Positions 4,958-13,705 are shown, counted from the stretch's first letter. The stretch: DNA of 64,000 nucleotides from Faecalibacterium longum CLA-AA-H243 (GCF_020687245.1 NZ_JAJEQG010000003.1:1-64000); one strand, 5' to 3'. A program made the numbers and translations. The notes: generated by a model from the sequence alone, not told the origin.

Positions 4958-7675
4958 TTAAGACCCGGCTTCTTTCCGCTCGGCTTTCTGGCGTTCCACC
5001 TCGGCGATGACCTCGGCGGCCTTTTCGTCGATGGCCCCCGGCTCTGCAGCCGGAGGGGCCAGACGGTAGCCCTGCAGCAGGTCTACACCCATCTCGAGCA
5101 CCTTGCGCAGCTCCGACAGCGTTTCCACGCCCTCAGCCAGCACCTGCACACCGCGCGGGTGGGCGTAATCAATGAGCGTCATGAGGAACTGCTGTTTGTC
5201 GGCATCGGTATCAATGCCCCGGATGATGGCGATGTCCACCTTGACATACTTGGGCGCGATCGTCAGCAGGCTGTTGCCATTGCTGTAGCCGCTGCCGTAG
5301 TCATCCAGCGCAAAGACGCCGGACGAACCGGGGGCATTCCGCTTCCGTTCCAGCTCTCGCTCGTTCATCTCTTCCTCTTCGGTGATCTCCACCACCAGCT
5401 TCGGAAGGATGGCACTGTGGGCCTCGCAGTAGCTCGCCCAGTCCTCATCGCTCAGGCTGACACTGGCGATGCTGTTGACGAAGATGAGAGCGTCGGCGTC
5501 CAGTTTACCGGCAGCCTCCAGCTCCTCGTAGCACTCGCAGGCCCGGAAGAAAGTCAGCTTCTCAATATCATACAACCGGCCCATTTCGCTGGCCAGCTGC
5601 ATTACCGTGAGCGGCGAACGCAGGGTCGGCAGCTGAGGCCGCATCAGGGCCTCGTAGGCCACCACATGGCCGTCGTGAGCCGAGACGATGGGCTGGAAGT
5701 GGTAGTCCACCCGCCGCTGCCGGATGAGCTTTTCAAAGTCGCTGCGCTGCTCCATCGCATAGACACCGGCGCGGTAGCGCTCCATGTCGAACTCCCGTAC
5801 CTCGCCCTTGGTCGAGTGCTTGACTTCATACATTGCAAAGTCCGCATACTTCTTGAGGGTTTCGAGGTCCAGTGCATCCTCCGGATACCATGCCACGCCG
5901 CCGGACATCCGGATGCACAGTCTCTTGCCGTCCGGCAGAGTAGCACTGCTCTGGGCAAAGTTCTCTTCCAGCTTTTTGATGTCCGCCCGCAGGGCCTCCC
6001 GCGTCTCATAGCCGTAGAACAACAGCAGGAACTCGTCGCCGGAAAGGCGGGCCACCACAGTGCCGCTGGGCGAGCCCTGCTGTAAGCTGTGGGCCGTCTG
6101 CCGCAGATAAACGTCACCCCAATCGTGGCCATAAGTGTCGTTGATGGTCTTGAGGTTGTCGAGGTCGGTCATCATCAGGGCCGCGTGACGGAGAGTATCG
6201 GGCTTCTCGAACAGCTCCCCGCAGACCCGGAAGAAGGCCTGACGGCTGTACAGCCCGGTCAGGGCGTCGTAATCGCGCTCATGCTCGATGCGGCTGCGCT
6301 CGGCCACCGCCGCCTTGTAGTTGTCGGTGCTCAGGGTCACGATGGCTTCCGCCAGCTGGTCCAGCTCCCGGATGCCGGTGCGGGAAAATTCCGGCACAGC
6401 CTTGCGCTGTTCCTGTGCGTCCACCAGCTCTTTTGAGAGCTGTGCAACGGGCTGTGCCAGACCATAGCTGACGAAGAAGGCGCAGGCCAGACCGATGCCC
6501 AGTGTCAGCAGTACGGCAAGGCCCAGCAGCTTCGTCACCGACTGGGAGAAGCTGAACAGATCGTTCCCGCCCACCACGCCGACGAGCAGCCACCGCTCAC
6601 CCGAGAAGGGGGCGTTGCGGCTGTACAGGCCGATCTGCCGGATGCTGGCGATCTGCTGCTTACCGTCCATCATGTAATACCAGCAGTTGTTGCTGCGCTG
6701 GAGCGTCAGTTCCCATTTCGCATTTCGCAGCGGTACGCTCTGCTCGCCGGTGTTGGAGGTGACATGAAGAGCCAGCACCTCGCCCCGCAGGTCGGAGGTG
6801 GTGGAGGCCAGCAGATAGCTGCCGTGATGGTCGTTCTGCAGCTCGTCCCACGGGAGTTTGGTGTCCATGTAGCTTTCCAGAAGCTCGACGCCCAGAACGC
6901 CGTAGACTGTGCCGTCGTCCAGGATAAGGGGCTGCGCGTAGGCGATGGCCTCGTGGTCGTCGCCCAGCAGCTTATACGGCAGAGTCGTCCAGCGGCCATA
7001 GTTTGCCGCCCCCATACGCTCGTCGTCTTCGTAGGCATTCTGGAAGGGACGGACATAAAACACATCCTGCTCTCCGTCCAGATACTGCAGTGCAGGCGAC
7101 CACGCCTTATCCGTAGTGATGTCAAAGGTCTGCACCAGCTCCGACGGAGCGCACTCAAGCAAAATATCCGAGTTTACCACAGAGGGGACTGCATCCGGGT
7201 CGAGGTCGCGCAGGTAAACGCAGGGCAGGCGGTCTCCGGAGGTGCGGTCCGTGAAGTCGTGGGTATTCAGGATGAGGAAGATGCCCGAAATGCGCTTGGA
7301 GCGCAGCGTCTCAAGCATCCTGGGGGCTGCAGCCTGCAGCAGCGGCAGGCTGTCGCTGCTGCTGGAATCCAGCGTCTTGAGGGAAAGCGTTTCGTCGTCC
7401 AGCATCTGCTGGGCGGTCTCATTGATGTAGGTCGAAAGATCCGTCAGTTCCTGTGCCTGCTGGAGCTGGTCCTGAATGTAGCCTGCACGGTTCTCCACCT
7501 GCTTGTCCAGGATGTCCACCGCGTTCTTATCCAGTTGGAGGGTAACGCCGCTGACCGCAGTGGCCGAAGCCATCAGCATGACCACGATGGCCAGCATGAC
7601 CATCAGCGCCGAGAAGATGGTAACGAAAATCGTATGCTCTCTTCCCTTCGCTTCATCCCGCATCAGCAGTTTCAT
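4958..7675 (-). CDS. Membrane sensor with GGDEF and EAL domains (c-di-GMP turnover)
   Basis: Bifunctional-type cyclic-di-GMP enzyme of 905 residues. Layout: membrane helix at about 16-44; extracellular double-Cache-like sensor 45-380; helix 381-404; a short HAMP-like linker; GGDEF domain about 467-630; EAL domain about 645-880. The diguanylate cyclase signature is SGDEF (545-549), an allowed variant; no RxxD inhibitory site is seen just upstream. The phosphodiesterase domain keeps EAL (675-677), N734, E763, DD (791-792), K812, E848 and Q868, so it is probably active. The gene follows the lipoprotein gene by 37 bp with GGAGGGGG before its ATG, so the sensor probably reads what that binding protein captures. 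Net direction of activity cannot be told from sequence. Confidence 0.93.
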   Translation of the reverse strand: MKLLMRDEAKGREHTIFVTIFSALMVMLAIVVMLMASATAVSGVTLQLDKNAVDILDKQVENRAGYIQDQLQQAQELTDLSTYINETAQQMLDDETLSLKTLDSSSSDSLPLLQAAAPRMLETLRSKRISGIFLILNTHDFTDRTSGDRLPCVYLRDLDPDAVPSVVNSDILLECAPSELVQTFDITTDKAWSPALQYLDGEQDVFYVRPFQNAYEDDERMGAANYGRWTTLPYKLLGDDHEAIAYAQPLILDDGTVYGVLGVELLESYMDTKLPWDELQNDHHGSYLLASTTSDLRGEVLALHVTSNTGEQSVPLRNAKWELTLQRSNNCWYYMMDGKQQIASIRQIGLYSRNAPFSGERWLLVGVVGGNDLFSFSQSVTKLLGLAVLLTLGIGLACAFFVSYGLAQPVAQLSKELVDAQEQRKAVPEFSRTGIRELDQLAEAIVTLSTDNYKAAVAERSRIEHERDYDALTGLYSRQAFFRVCGELFEKPDTLRHAALMMTDLDNLKTINDTYGHDWGDVYLRQTAHSLQQGSPSGTVVARLSGDEFLLLFYGYETREALRADIKKLEENFAQSSATLPDGKRLCIRMSGGVAWYPEDALDLETLKKYADFAMYEVKHSTKGEVREFDMERYRAGVYAMEQRSDFEKLIRQRRVDYHFQPIVSAHDGHVVAYEALMRPQLPTLRSPLTVMQLASEMGRLYDIEKLTFFRACECYEELEAAGKLDADALIFVNSIASVSLSDEDWASYCEAHSAILPKLVVEITEEEEMNERELERKRNAPGSSGVFALDDYGSGYSNGNSLLTIAPKYVKVDIAIIRGIDTDADKQQFLMTLIDYAHPRGVQVLAEGVETLSELRKVLEMGVDLLQGYRLAPPAAEPGAIDEKAAEVIAEVERQKAERKEAGS

Positions 7676-7712
7676 GCTCTCCCCCTCCTTCCGCTCGTTT
7701 TTGTAAGATGCC

Positions 7713-9164
7713 TCAGCCCTCGTACTGGCTCAGTGCGTCACAGAGGCTCTGGTACCATGCCTCAAAATACTCATCCGTCAGGAATTCCGCCTCGGCCTCT
7801 TCCGCACTCTCGCCTGCTGCGAGACGCTCTTCCACCGTGGCGCGGTCTGCCGTGGCAAGGTCGCTCATGCTGTAGTTCAGCTTGCTGCGGGCGTCGGTGC
7901 CGCCCTCAAAGGCTTTGGTCGTGTACAGTTCATTGGTATTCACTGCGTCCACGGCCTCCATCAGGACGTTTTTCATGTTGTCGGTCAAGGCGAGGCCGCT
8001 GCTGTGGATAGCATCCATATCGTTGGCGGCATGGGTCACGGGCAGATAGCCGGAACCCACTGCAAATGCGATGTTGTTTTCCGGCTGGGTGAACCACTTG
8101 AGGAAGACCACGCTGGCTTCCACCTCGGCATCGGTGGTCTTTGCCACGGCCATACCGGCACCCTGCTGGACAGAGACTTTCTCGCAGCCCTCAAAGTGCG
8201 GCGTGGGCAGGACTTTCAGCTCGATGTCGTGGCTCTCGGTGTCGCTCAGCATCACCTGCGTCGGGAAGTAGGTCGCGCTGGAGTTGGAGCCGATGTAGGC
8301 CAGAATGCTGCCGATTTTAATATCGTCGCTGCGGAAGTGGCCGCTGGCGGCGGCCCAGCCCTTGATGTAGGGAACATAGTAGTTATCCCACAGCTTGCGG
8401 GCCACGTCCTCGCTCATGCCCATGGTCATCTTGCCGTCCTTGACGTCAAAGATGGTCTCGCCCAGCTCTTTTGCGCCGATGAGCATATAGTTTGCCATCG
8501 CGTCGCGGCCAAACAGGGCTTTGCCGTCGTTGGGCGTATCGGTCTGGGCATCCGTCCAGTTGTAGTAGGCTTCGGCGGTCTTGACCAGACCCTCCACCGT
8601 CTCAAGGTCGGAATACCGTGCGCCGGTGGCGGCAGCGAAGAGCTTCCAGTCGGTATCATTCAGGAACAAAAGCTCCGTGGACTTTGCCACCGGGAAGATC
8701 TTGATGCTGCCGCTGTCGTCGAAGTCGCCCTCGGTCAGGTAGCTGTCCACATAGGCGGCGCGCTCCTCGTCAGTGAAATAGGGAGCAAGGTCAGCCAGCT
8801 CGCCCATCTGGTCCATGGCATAGGCGGTGTCTGCATAGGCCATAAAGATGTTGGGCATAGCAGAAGCGCCCACCTTGCCCTGTGCCGCAACCATCACCTG
8901 CGTCTCGAGGTCGTTGACGCTGCCCTGGCTGTAGCTTTCCACGGTAATGTTCTTTTCCTTGCCGACGGTATTGTTGAAGGTATCCACCAGCTTATTGAAG
9001 CTCTCCAGCTGGTCGCCGTTGTAATATGTCCAGACGCTCAGATTCACCGGCTCGGTGTTACCCTGTGCAGTGCTCTGAGCGCCCCCGCAGCCCACGAGGC
9101 CCAGCACCAGAGCTGCAGCCGCTGCAAACGCGGCCAGACGGCGCATTCCGATTCGTTTCACCAT
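7713..9164 (-). CDS. Extracellular solute-binding lipoprotein (SBP_bac type)
   Basis: Periplasm-equivalent binding protein of an ABC importer type, anchored as a lipoprotein. The 483-residue product starts MVKRIGMRRLAAF, has a hydrophobic signal and lipobox LVGC with Cys26, then a Gly/Ser/Gln linker and the typical first strand VNLSVWTYYNGDQLESF. Family members usually bind sugars or oligosaccharides; the ligand here is unknown. Start chosen at 9164 because GGGGAGAAA precedes it; the frame is open further upstream. No permease or ATPase genes are nearby; instead the next gene is a GGDEF-EAL sensor, which suggests a signalling rather than transport role. Confidence 0.9.
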   Translation of the reverse strand: MVKRIGMRRLAAFAAAAALVLGLVGCGGAQSTAQGNTEPVNLSVWTYYNGDQLESFNKLVDTFNNTVGKEKNITVESYSQGSVNDLETQVMVAAQGKVGASAMPNIFMAYADTAYAMDQMGELADLAPYFTDEERAAYVDSYLTEGDFDDSGSIKIFPVAKSTELLFLNDTDWKLFAAATGARYSDLETVEGLVKTAEAYYNWTDAQTDTPNDGKALFGRDAMANYMLIGAKELGETIFDVKDGKMTMGMSEDVARKLWDNYYVPYIKGWAAASGHFRSDDIKIGSILAYIGSNSSATYFPTQVMLSDTESHDIELKVLPTPHFEGCEKVSVQQGAGMAVAKTTDAEVEASVVFLKWFTQPENNIAFAVGSGYLPVTHAANDMDAIHSSGLALTDNMKNVLMEAVDAVNTNELYTTKAFEGGTDARSKLNYSMSDLATADRATVEERLAAGESAEEAEAEFLTDEYFEAWYQSLCDALSQYEG

Positions 9165-9212
9165 GAACTTTCTCCCCATTATGAAGATTTGTTTATTCCC
9201 AAAGATATTTTT

Positions 9213-9241
9213 ATCATACCACCACGCGGCCAGAGATGTAA
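9213..9241 (-). promoter_or_regulatory. Promoter of the binding-protein/GGDEF-EAL operon
   Basis: On the minus strand TTACAT (9241-9236), 17-bp spacer, TATGAT (9218-9213). Confidence 0.55.
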
Positions 9242-9317
9242 ACATATTCCGTCAAAATCAGCAATATCACAACAGCTCTTTTCGGATTTTGTCGATTTTT
9301 ACGTTTTCCTTTTTCCA

Positions 9318-9385
9318 CAAAAAAGCAGGGCAGGCCCGCGCCGTCCAAAGCTTCCAGCTTTTGGCAAAGCGCAGGTCTGCCCTGC
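9318..9385 (-). terminator. cysS terminator
   Basis: GCAGGGCAG (9385-9377) pairs with CTGCCCTGC (9333-9325) on the minus strand around a long internal stem-loop, then seven T. Confidence 0.85.
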
Positions 9386-9399
9386 ATCGGATATTCAGA

Positions 9400-10797
9400 T
9401 TACAGCTTGCTCAGCTGGGGACCCTGAGCGGTATCCTTCACGGCCCAGCCCATCTCGGTGAGCTGTGCGCGGATGGCGTCGGCGGCAGCCCAGTCCTTGG
9501 CCTTCTTGGCGGCGGCACGCTTCTCCACCAGTTCGGTCACCTCAGCAGGAACTTCGTCCTTCTTGCGGTTGTACATCAGGCCCAGCACGCCGGTGATCTC
9601 GTCGAAGGCGGCAGCGCCGGCTTCGAGAGCAGCCTTACTGGAAGCGGCAGACAGGGTGTTGATGTCCTTCACGAGGTCGAAGACAGCAGCCAGGGCATCG
9701 GGGGTGTTCAGGTCGTCGTCCATGGCGGTGCAGAATTTCTTCTTTGCTTCCTCGGCCTTCTCCTTCAGCGTCTCGTCGGTGCCGAACTCGGTCTTGCTCA
9801 GGGCAAAGTCGAGGTTCTCGCGGCAGGTGTAGAGACGCTCGAGGCTGTTCTTGCAGCTCTCGATGAGGTCCACGGTGTAGTTCAGCGGCATCCGGTAGCC
9901 GGCGGTCAGCATGAAGTAGCGGATGGGCTCGTAGCCGTAGAGGTTGGCCACGTCGCGGACGGTGAAGAAGTTGTGCAGGCTCTTGGACATCTTCTGATTA
10001 TCCACGTTGATGAAGCCGTTGTGCATCCAGTAGCGGGCGAACTCGCAGCCGTTGGCGCACTCGCTCTGGGCGATCTCGTTCTCATGGTGGGGGAAGATGA
10101 GGTCCTGACCGCCGCAGTGGAGGTCGATGGTCTTGCCCAGATGGGTGCGGCTCATGGCGCTGCACTCGATGTGCCAGCCCGGACGGCCCATGCCGTAGGG
10201 GCTCTCCCATGCGGGCTCGCCGGGCTTTGCGGCCTTCCAGACGGCGAAGTCGGCGGGGTCTTCCTTCAGGTCGTCCTCCATCTGGCTGCGCAGCTCGCGG
10301 TTGCCGCTCTCGAGGTCGTCCAGCTTGAGGTGGCTCAGCTTGCCGTACTCGGGGTCGCTCTTGACGCGGAAGTAGACGTCGCCGTTCTTGGCGACATAGG
10401 CGTGGCCGCTCTCGATAAGGTCTTTCACGATGTCGAGGATCTGCTGGATATGCTCGGTAGCGCGGGGCTGGACGGTGGGCTTTTTGCAGTTCAGACCGGC
10501 GGCATCCTTGAGGTACTCGGCCTCGAAGCGCTGGGCGACTTCCTTCATGGAAGTACCCTCTTCCTGGCCCTTCTTGATGAGCTTGTCATCGATGTCGGTG
10601 ATGTTGGAGACATAGATGACCTTGTTGCCGCGGTACTCAAGGTAACGGCGCAGGGTGTCGAAAACGATGAGCGGGCGGGCGTTGCCGATGTGGATATAGT
10701 TGTAGACGGTGGGGCCGCAGACGTAGATGCGGTACTCGCCCGGCACCTGCGGCACGAACTCTTCCTTCTGGCGGGTCAGGGTGTTGAAGATCTGCAT
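9400..10797 (-). CDS. cysS: Cysteinyl-tRNA synthetase
   Basis: Class I aminoacyl-tRNA synthetase that charges tRNA-Cys. The 465-residue protein has the HIGH-type motif HIGN at 36-39, the KMSKS loop in NQKMSKSLHNF near residue 265, and zinc ligands including Cys27 (VCGPTVYN), a Cys in HIECSAMS and HHENE. Length is usual for the family. Start at 10797 follows AAAGGAGT; the frame is open upstream but that stretch is leader and repeat. Expression is controlled by the T-box leader at 10928-11188, whose specifier codon is TGC. Confidence 0.97.
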   Translation of the reverse strand: MQIFNTLTRQKEEFVPQVPGEYRIYVCGPTVYNYIHIGNARPLIVFDTLRRYLEYRGNKVIYVSNITDIDDKLIKKGQEEGTSMKEVAQRFEAEYLKDAAGLNCKKPTVQPRATEHIQQILDIVKDLIESGHAYVAKNGDVYFRVKSDPEYGKLSHLKLDDLESGNRELRSQMEDDLKEDPADFAVWKAAKPGEPAWESPYGMGRPGWHIECSAMSRTHLGKTIDLHCGGQDLIFPHHENEIAQSECANGCEFARYWMHNGFINVDNQKMSKSLHNFFTVRDVANLYGYEPIRYFMLTAGYRMPLNYTVDLIESCKNSLERLYTCRENLDFALSKTEFGTDETLKEKAEEAKKKFCTAMDDDLNTPDALAAVFDLVKDINTLSAASSKAALEAGAAAFDEITGVLGLMYNRKKDEVPAEVTELVEKRAAAKKAKDWAAADAIRAQLTEMGWAVKDTAQGPQLSKL

Positions 10798-10841
10798 AGT
10801 TGAATACTCCTTTTTGTGGGACAGACCGGAGCCGTGATTAT

Positions 10842-10906
10842 AAACCTCTCCGTCTCGCTTTCGCTCGACAGCTCCCCTATCGAGGGGAGCCCTTGGCAAA
10901 GAGGGC
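10842..10906. repeat. Dispersed palindromic repeat, fragment in the cysS leader
   Basis: AACCTCTCCGT, then TCGCTTTCGCTCGACAGCTC and the hairpin CTCCCCTATCGAGGGGAG. The same building blocks occur at 56606-56738 as a complete element with inverted ends. It sits between the T-box terminator and the cysS ribosome-binding site and would be transcribed as part of the leader. Confidence 0.7.
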
Positions 10907-10927
10907 CAGCTCCTGCGAGCCTGCCCG

Positions 10928-11188
10928 AAAAAGCAAAAGCCTCCAACGCCATGCCAAAAGCACAGCATCGAAGGCGGTCTTTTCTCAAAATCGCGGTTCC
11001 ACTCCGGTTTGTCGCTCAAAGCCGATAACGGCGGCCATCCGCGCTGCGATACTCAGCTTCCCGCAGCGTGCTGTCCGGGCGCACTTCACGCAGCGGTCTG
11101 CAAACAGGCTTCCAGCCAACGGCCCGTTCTCTCTGCCCAGACGATGCAGCGCTACTCTGCCCGGATAAACGCATTTATCCTTTTACAA
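10928..11188 (-). promoter_or_regulatory. T-box riboswitch, tRNA-Cys specific
   Basis: Leader that senses uncharged tRNA-Cys and controls cysS by transcription antitermination. Read on the minus strand it has the T-box sequence GGAGTGGAACCGCG (11005-10992; family consensus AGGGTGGNACCGCG), stem I landmarks CAGAGAG and GGCTGGAAGCC, and a specifier loop GTGAAG-TGC with TGC (Cys codon) at 11083-11081. A terminator follows: 10975-10960 pairs over 16 bp, with G-U pairs, with 10954-10939, then TTTTGCTTTTT. The T-box sequence and the match between specifier and the gene served make this secure. Confidence 0.9.
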
Positions 11189-11192
11189 ACTT

Positions 11193-11221
11193 ATTATAAT
11201 AGCCGCCGGGGCGTAAGTCAA
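11193..11221 (-). promoter_or_regulatory. cysS T-box promoter
   Basis: Minus strand TTGACT (11221-11216), 17-bp spacer, TATAAT (11198-11193). Its -35 box forms an inverted repeat with the -35 box of the divergent promoter at 11226. Confidence 0.9.
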
Positions 11222-11225
11222 GCGT

Positions 11226-11255
11226 TTGACTCCCCTGCCCGGCTTGTGCTACACT
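11226..11255 (+). promoter_or_regulatory. Promoter of the 11285 acetyltransferase gene
   Basis: TTGACT (11226-11231), 18-bp spacer, TACACT (11250-11255), back to back with the cysS promoter; the two -35 boxes give AGTCAA-GCGT-TTGACT. Confidence 0.75.
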
Positions 11256-11284
11256 GGGCAAAAATGCAGCCCGGAGGTTTTATC

Positions 11285-11749
11285 ATGCAGCTTATCACCG
11301 AACGTCTTTTTCTCATCCCCCTGCAGTCCGATGGGATGCGCGCCCTTCTGGCCCGCACCACCGACCCGGAACTCATCCAGCCCTACACCGATATGCTGGA
11401 CCTTTCCCTCGCCCACCCCGAGCAGTGGGTCTGGTACACCGCATGGGGGCTTTACCAGAACGATTCCGGCGACTGGGTAGGCGACCTCTGCTTCAAGGGC
11501 CTGCCCGAAAACGGCCAGCCGGAAATTGGCTACGGCCTTCTGCCGGAATATGAACATCAGGGCTACGCCACCGAGGCTGTCCGCGCCGCCTGCCGCTGGG
11601 CCTTCGAACAGCCCGGCGTCACCGCCGTCGAGGCCGAGACCGCCCCCGATCATGCTGCCTCGCAGGCGGTGCTGCACCGGGTGGGCTTTGTTCCGACCGG
11701 GACTGTGGGCGCGGAAGGGCCGAGGTTTATTTTGCGCCAAAAGCCTTGA
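11285..11749 (+). CDS. GNAT acetyltransferase, RimJ/RimL-like
   Basis: Small (154-residue) acetyl-CoA-dependent acetyltransferase. It opens MQLITERLFLIPLQSDGMRA and carries the GNAT core PEIGYGLLPEYEHQGYATEA (the Q/R-x-x-G-x-A acetyl-CoA loop is QGYATEA) and a closing NPAS-like helix region AASQAVLHRVGF. Substrate unknown; relatives acetylate ribosomal protein N-termini or small molecules. ATG 11285 has GGAGG at 11273-11277. It is divergent from cysS and monocistronic as far as can be seen. GC content matches the genome, unlike the acetyltransferase at 1535. Confidence 0.88.
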   Translation: MQLITERLFLIPLQSDGMRALLARTTDPELIQPYTDMLDLSLAHPEQWVWYTAWGLYQNDSGDWVGDLCFKGLPENGQPEIGYGLLPEYEHQGYATEAVRAACRWAFEQPGVTAVEAETAPDHAASQAVLHRVGFVPTGTVGAEGPRFILRQKP

Positions 11750-11776
11750 CTCCATCGCCAAATCAGCGCTTTCCCC

Positions 11777-11805
11777 TTTACATCTCCCTCAACTTGTGCC
11801 ATAAT
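11777..11805 (+). promoter_or_regulatory. asnA promoter
   Basis: TTTACA (11777-11782), 17-bp spacer, CATAAT (11800-11805). Transcription would start near 11812, just before the structured leader. Confidence 0.7.
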
Positions 11806-11818
11806 TTATTCTAATATA

Positions 11819-11955
11819 GCAGTTTGCGTTTTCAATGGTCTGGCAACATCCGCAAACTGCATATCGCAAATATGCTGTTACCCATAGGCATATCTGTGGA
11901 ACTTGCGATTAAGGGAAGCTGTCCTCGGCGCGGCGATTCGGCGGCGCGGGGCAGC
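11819..11955 (+). ncRNA. Structured 5' leader of asnA, possible riboswitch
   Basis: Three domains read by eye. Domain 1: perfect 10-bp stem GCAGTTTGCG (11819-11828) with CGCAAACTGC (11851-11860) around a 22-nt loop. Domain 2: outer helix ATCGCAA (11863-11869) with TTGCGAT (11903-11909), enclosing an H-type pseudoknot: ATATGC (11870-11875) with GCATAT (11888-11893), and CCATAG (11882-11887) with CTGTGG (11894-11899; one G-U). Domain 3: a GC-rich hairpin closed by GCTG/CAGC (about 11918-11955), ending 2 nt before the ribosome-binding site. It does not have a T-box sequence. I do not recognise a known family. Confidence 0.6.
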
Positions 11956-11974
11956 AAGAGAGGGGTAATCTGCT

Positions 11975-12988
11975 ATGAGTAAGATCATCATTCCGGCAAA
12001 CTACACGCCCGCGCTGAACCTGTACGACACCCAGCGCGCCATCGGCACCGTGAAACGGCTGTTCGCCGACACCCTGTGCGCCACGCTGAATCTCTACCGC
12101 GTGTCGGCACCGCTCTTCGTCGAGGCTTCTACCGGCCTGAACGACGATTTGAACGGCGTTGAGCGGAAGGTCACCTTCGACACCAAGGACAGCGGCATCG
12201 AGGTGCAGGTCGTTCAGTCGCTGGCCAAGTGGAAGCGCAAGGCCCTGAAAGATTACGGCTTCCGCGTGGGCAAGGGCCTCTACTGCGACATGAACGCCAT
12301 CCGCCGCGACGAGGACATGGACAACCTCCACTCCATCTATGTGGACCAGTGGGACTGGGAGAAGGTCATCCGTGAGGAAGACCGGAACGAGACGTATCTG
12401 AAGAACGTCGTGCGCTCCATCGTGTCGGCGGTCTGTGCCACCGAGATGAACCTGCACGCCATGTTCCCCCAGCTGCAGGACCTGCCGCTCCACACCCCCA
12501 ACGTCACCTTCATCACCACCCAGGAGCTGGAGGATAAGTACCCCGACCTGACCCCGAAGGAGCGGGAGAATGCCATCGTCAAGGAGAATGGCACCACCTT
12601 CCTGATGAAGATCGGTGCTCCCCTCAAGAGCGGCAAGCCCCACGATGGCCGCGCCCCCGACTACGACGACTGGGATCTGAACGGCGATCTGCTGTTCTGG
12701 AACGAGCCGCTGCAGTGCAGCTACGAGCTGAGCAGCATGGGCATCCGCGTCAGCCCCGAGAGCATGGACCGCCAGCTCACCGCCGCCGGCTGCGACGACC
12801 GCCGCGAGCTGCCCTTCCACAAGGCTGTGCTGAACGGTGAGCTGCCCTACACCATCGGCGGCGGCATCGGCCAGAGCCGTCTGTGCATGTTGCTGCTGGG
12901 CAGCGCCCACATCGGTGAGGTGCAGGCAAGCGTCTGGGACAACGCCACCCGCGAAGCCTGCGAGAAGGCAGGCATCCCGCTGCTGTAA
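11975..12988 (+). CDS. asnA: Aspartate-ammonia ligase (asparagine synthetase A)
   Basis: Ammonia-dependent asparagine synthesis from aspartate, ATP and ammonia; cytoplasmic homodimer related to class II aspartyl-tRNA synthetases. The 337-residue length is typical. Recognisable blocks are the N-terminal [15 protein letters not shown], the substrate region [26 protein letters not shown], and the C-terminal class II motif [14 protein letters not shown]. Start ATG 11975 follows GAGAGGGG. Expression is probably set by the structured leader. A terminator follows. Confidence 0.97.
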   Translation: MSKIIIPANYTPALNLYDTQRAIGTVKRLFADTLCATLNLYRVSAPLFVEASTGLNDDLNGVERKVTFDTKDSGIEVQVVQSLAKWKRKALKDYGFRVGKGLYCDMNAIRRDEDMDNLHSIYVDQWDWEKVIREEDRNETYLKNVVRSIVSAVCATEMNLHAMFPQLQDLPLHTPNVTFITTQELEDKYPDLTPKERENAIVKENGTTFLMKIGAPLKSGKPHDGRAPDYDDWDLNGDLLFWNEPLQCSYELSSMGIRVSPESMDRQLTAAGCDDRRELPFHKAVLNGELPYTIGGGIGQSRLCMLLLGSAHIGEVQASVWDNATREACEKAGIPLL

Positions 12989-12998
12989 GACTGTATAC

Positions 12999-13032
12999 AA
13001 AAAGGACTGATGCATCCGCAGCAGTCCTTTTT
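12999..13032 (+). terminator. asnA terminator, usable in both directions
   Basis: AAAAAGGACTG (12999-13009) pairs with CAGTCCTTTTT (13022-13032). It also lies just past the convergent gene ending at 13034. Confidence 0.88.
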
Positions 13033-13033
13033 C

Positions 13034-13705
13034 TTATGTCCTGAATTCCAGACCCACCTTGCTTTTTCTCCCGTTTCCGCCCAGCCACCAGAGCAGGAAG
13101 GCGTACAGCAGGTTCGTGACGAGGATGATGGTAAACCACATCAGCGTCTCCTGAATGGTCTGGTCGTATACCCGCATGAAGGGGTAGGGGCCGTCGATGG
13201 CTCCTGTAATATTGCCGTGCAAATCATACAGACCGTATAGGATCGTCGGTACCAGCGCCCACCAGACCTGCCGCAGCGGCAGGCGGGGCAGACGCTCGAA
13301 GAGCACCAGCGACAGAATCGCCAGCACCGGGTTGAGGAAATGGTGGTAGAGCATCGAGCCCGTGAAAAGCATGATGTACCAGCCGTTGCCGTCCTCGTAC
13401 ATGGGGGCCAGAATGATGACCACCGTCAGAAGGGTCATGGCGAGGCAGCTGGTGGAGATGAACTTGAGCCGCTTGAGCCAGAGGGGCAGTTCCCGCCCGG
13501 TGAAGATGCAGCCCAGCTGCCACAGACCCACCAGCAGACAGACCGCGCCATTGAAGATGTTGGACAGCTCGGTGTACATCGTAAACATGATGGTCCCGCC
13601 CATGGCCCAGCTCATGGGGACGGCGATGGTCTCGAAGTACACGATAAGGAAGTTCATTGCCGCCGAGGCCAGCTTCCGCAGGACAGTCAGGATGTTTTTC
13701 AGCAC
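13034..13705 (-). CDS. Polytopic membrane protein, Pr6Pr/FAR-17a-like
   Basis: A 223-residue integral membrane protein with about six hydrophobic helices. A His pair in MLYHHFLNP and the aromatic segment VWWALVPTILYGLYDLHGN resemble the Pr6Pr / FAR-17a-AIG1-like family, whose bacterial members have no established function. Start is GTG 13705 with GGAGAG before it. It lies downstream of pgsA but a hairpin terminator separates them. Family assignment is tentative; membrane nature is clear. Confidence 0.75.
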   Translation of the reverse strand: MLKNILTVLRKLASAAMNFLIVYFETIAVPMSWAMGGTIMFTMYTELSNIFNGAVCLLVGLWQLGCIFTGRELPLWLKRLKFISTSCLAMTLLTVVIILAPMYEDGNGWYIMLFTGSMLYHHFLNPVLAILSLVLFERLPRLPLRQVWWALVPTILYGLYDLHGNITGAIDGPYPFMRVYDQTIQETLMWFTIILVTNLLYAFLLWWLGGNGRKSKVGLEFRT

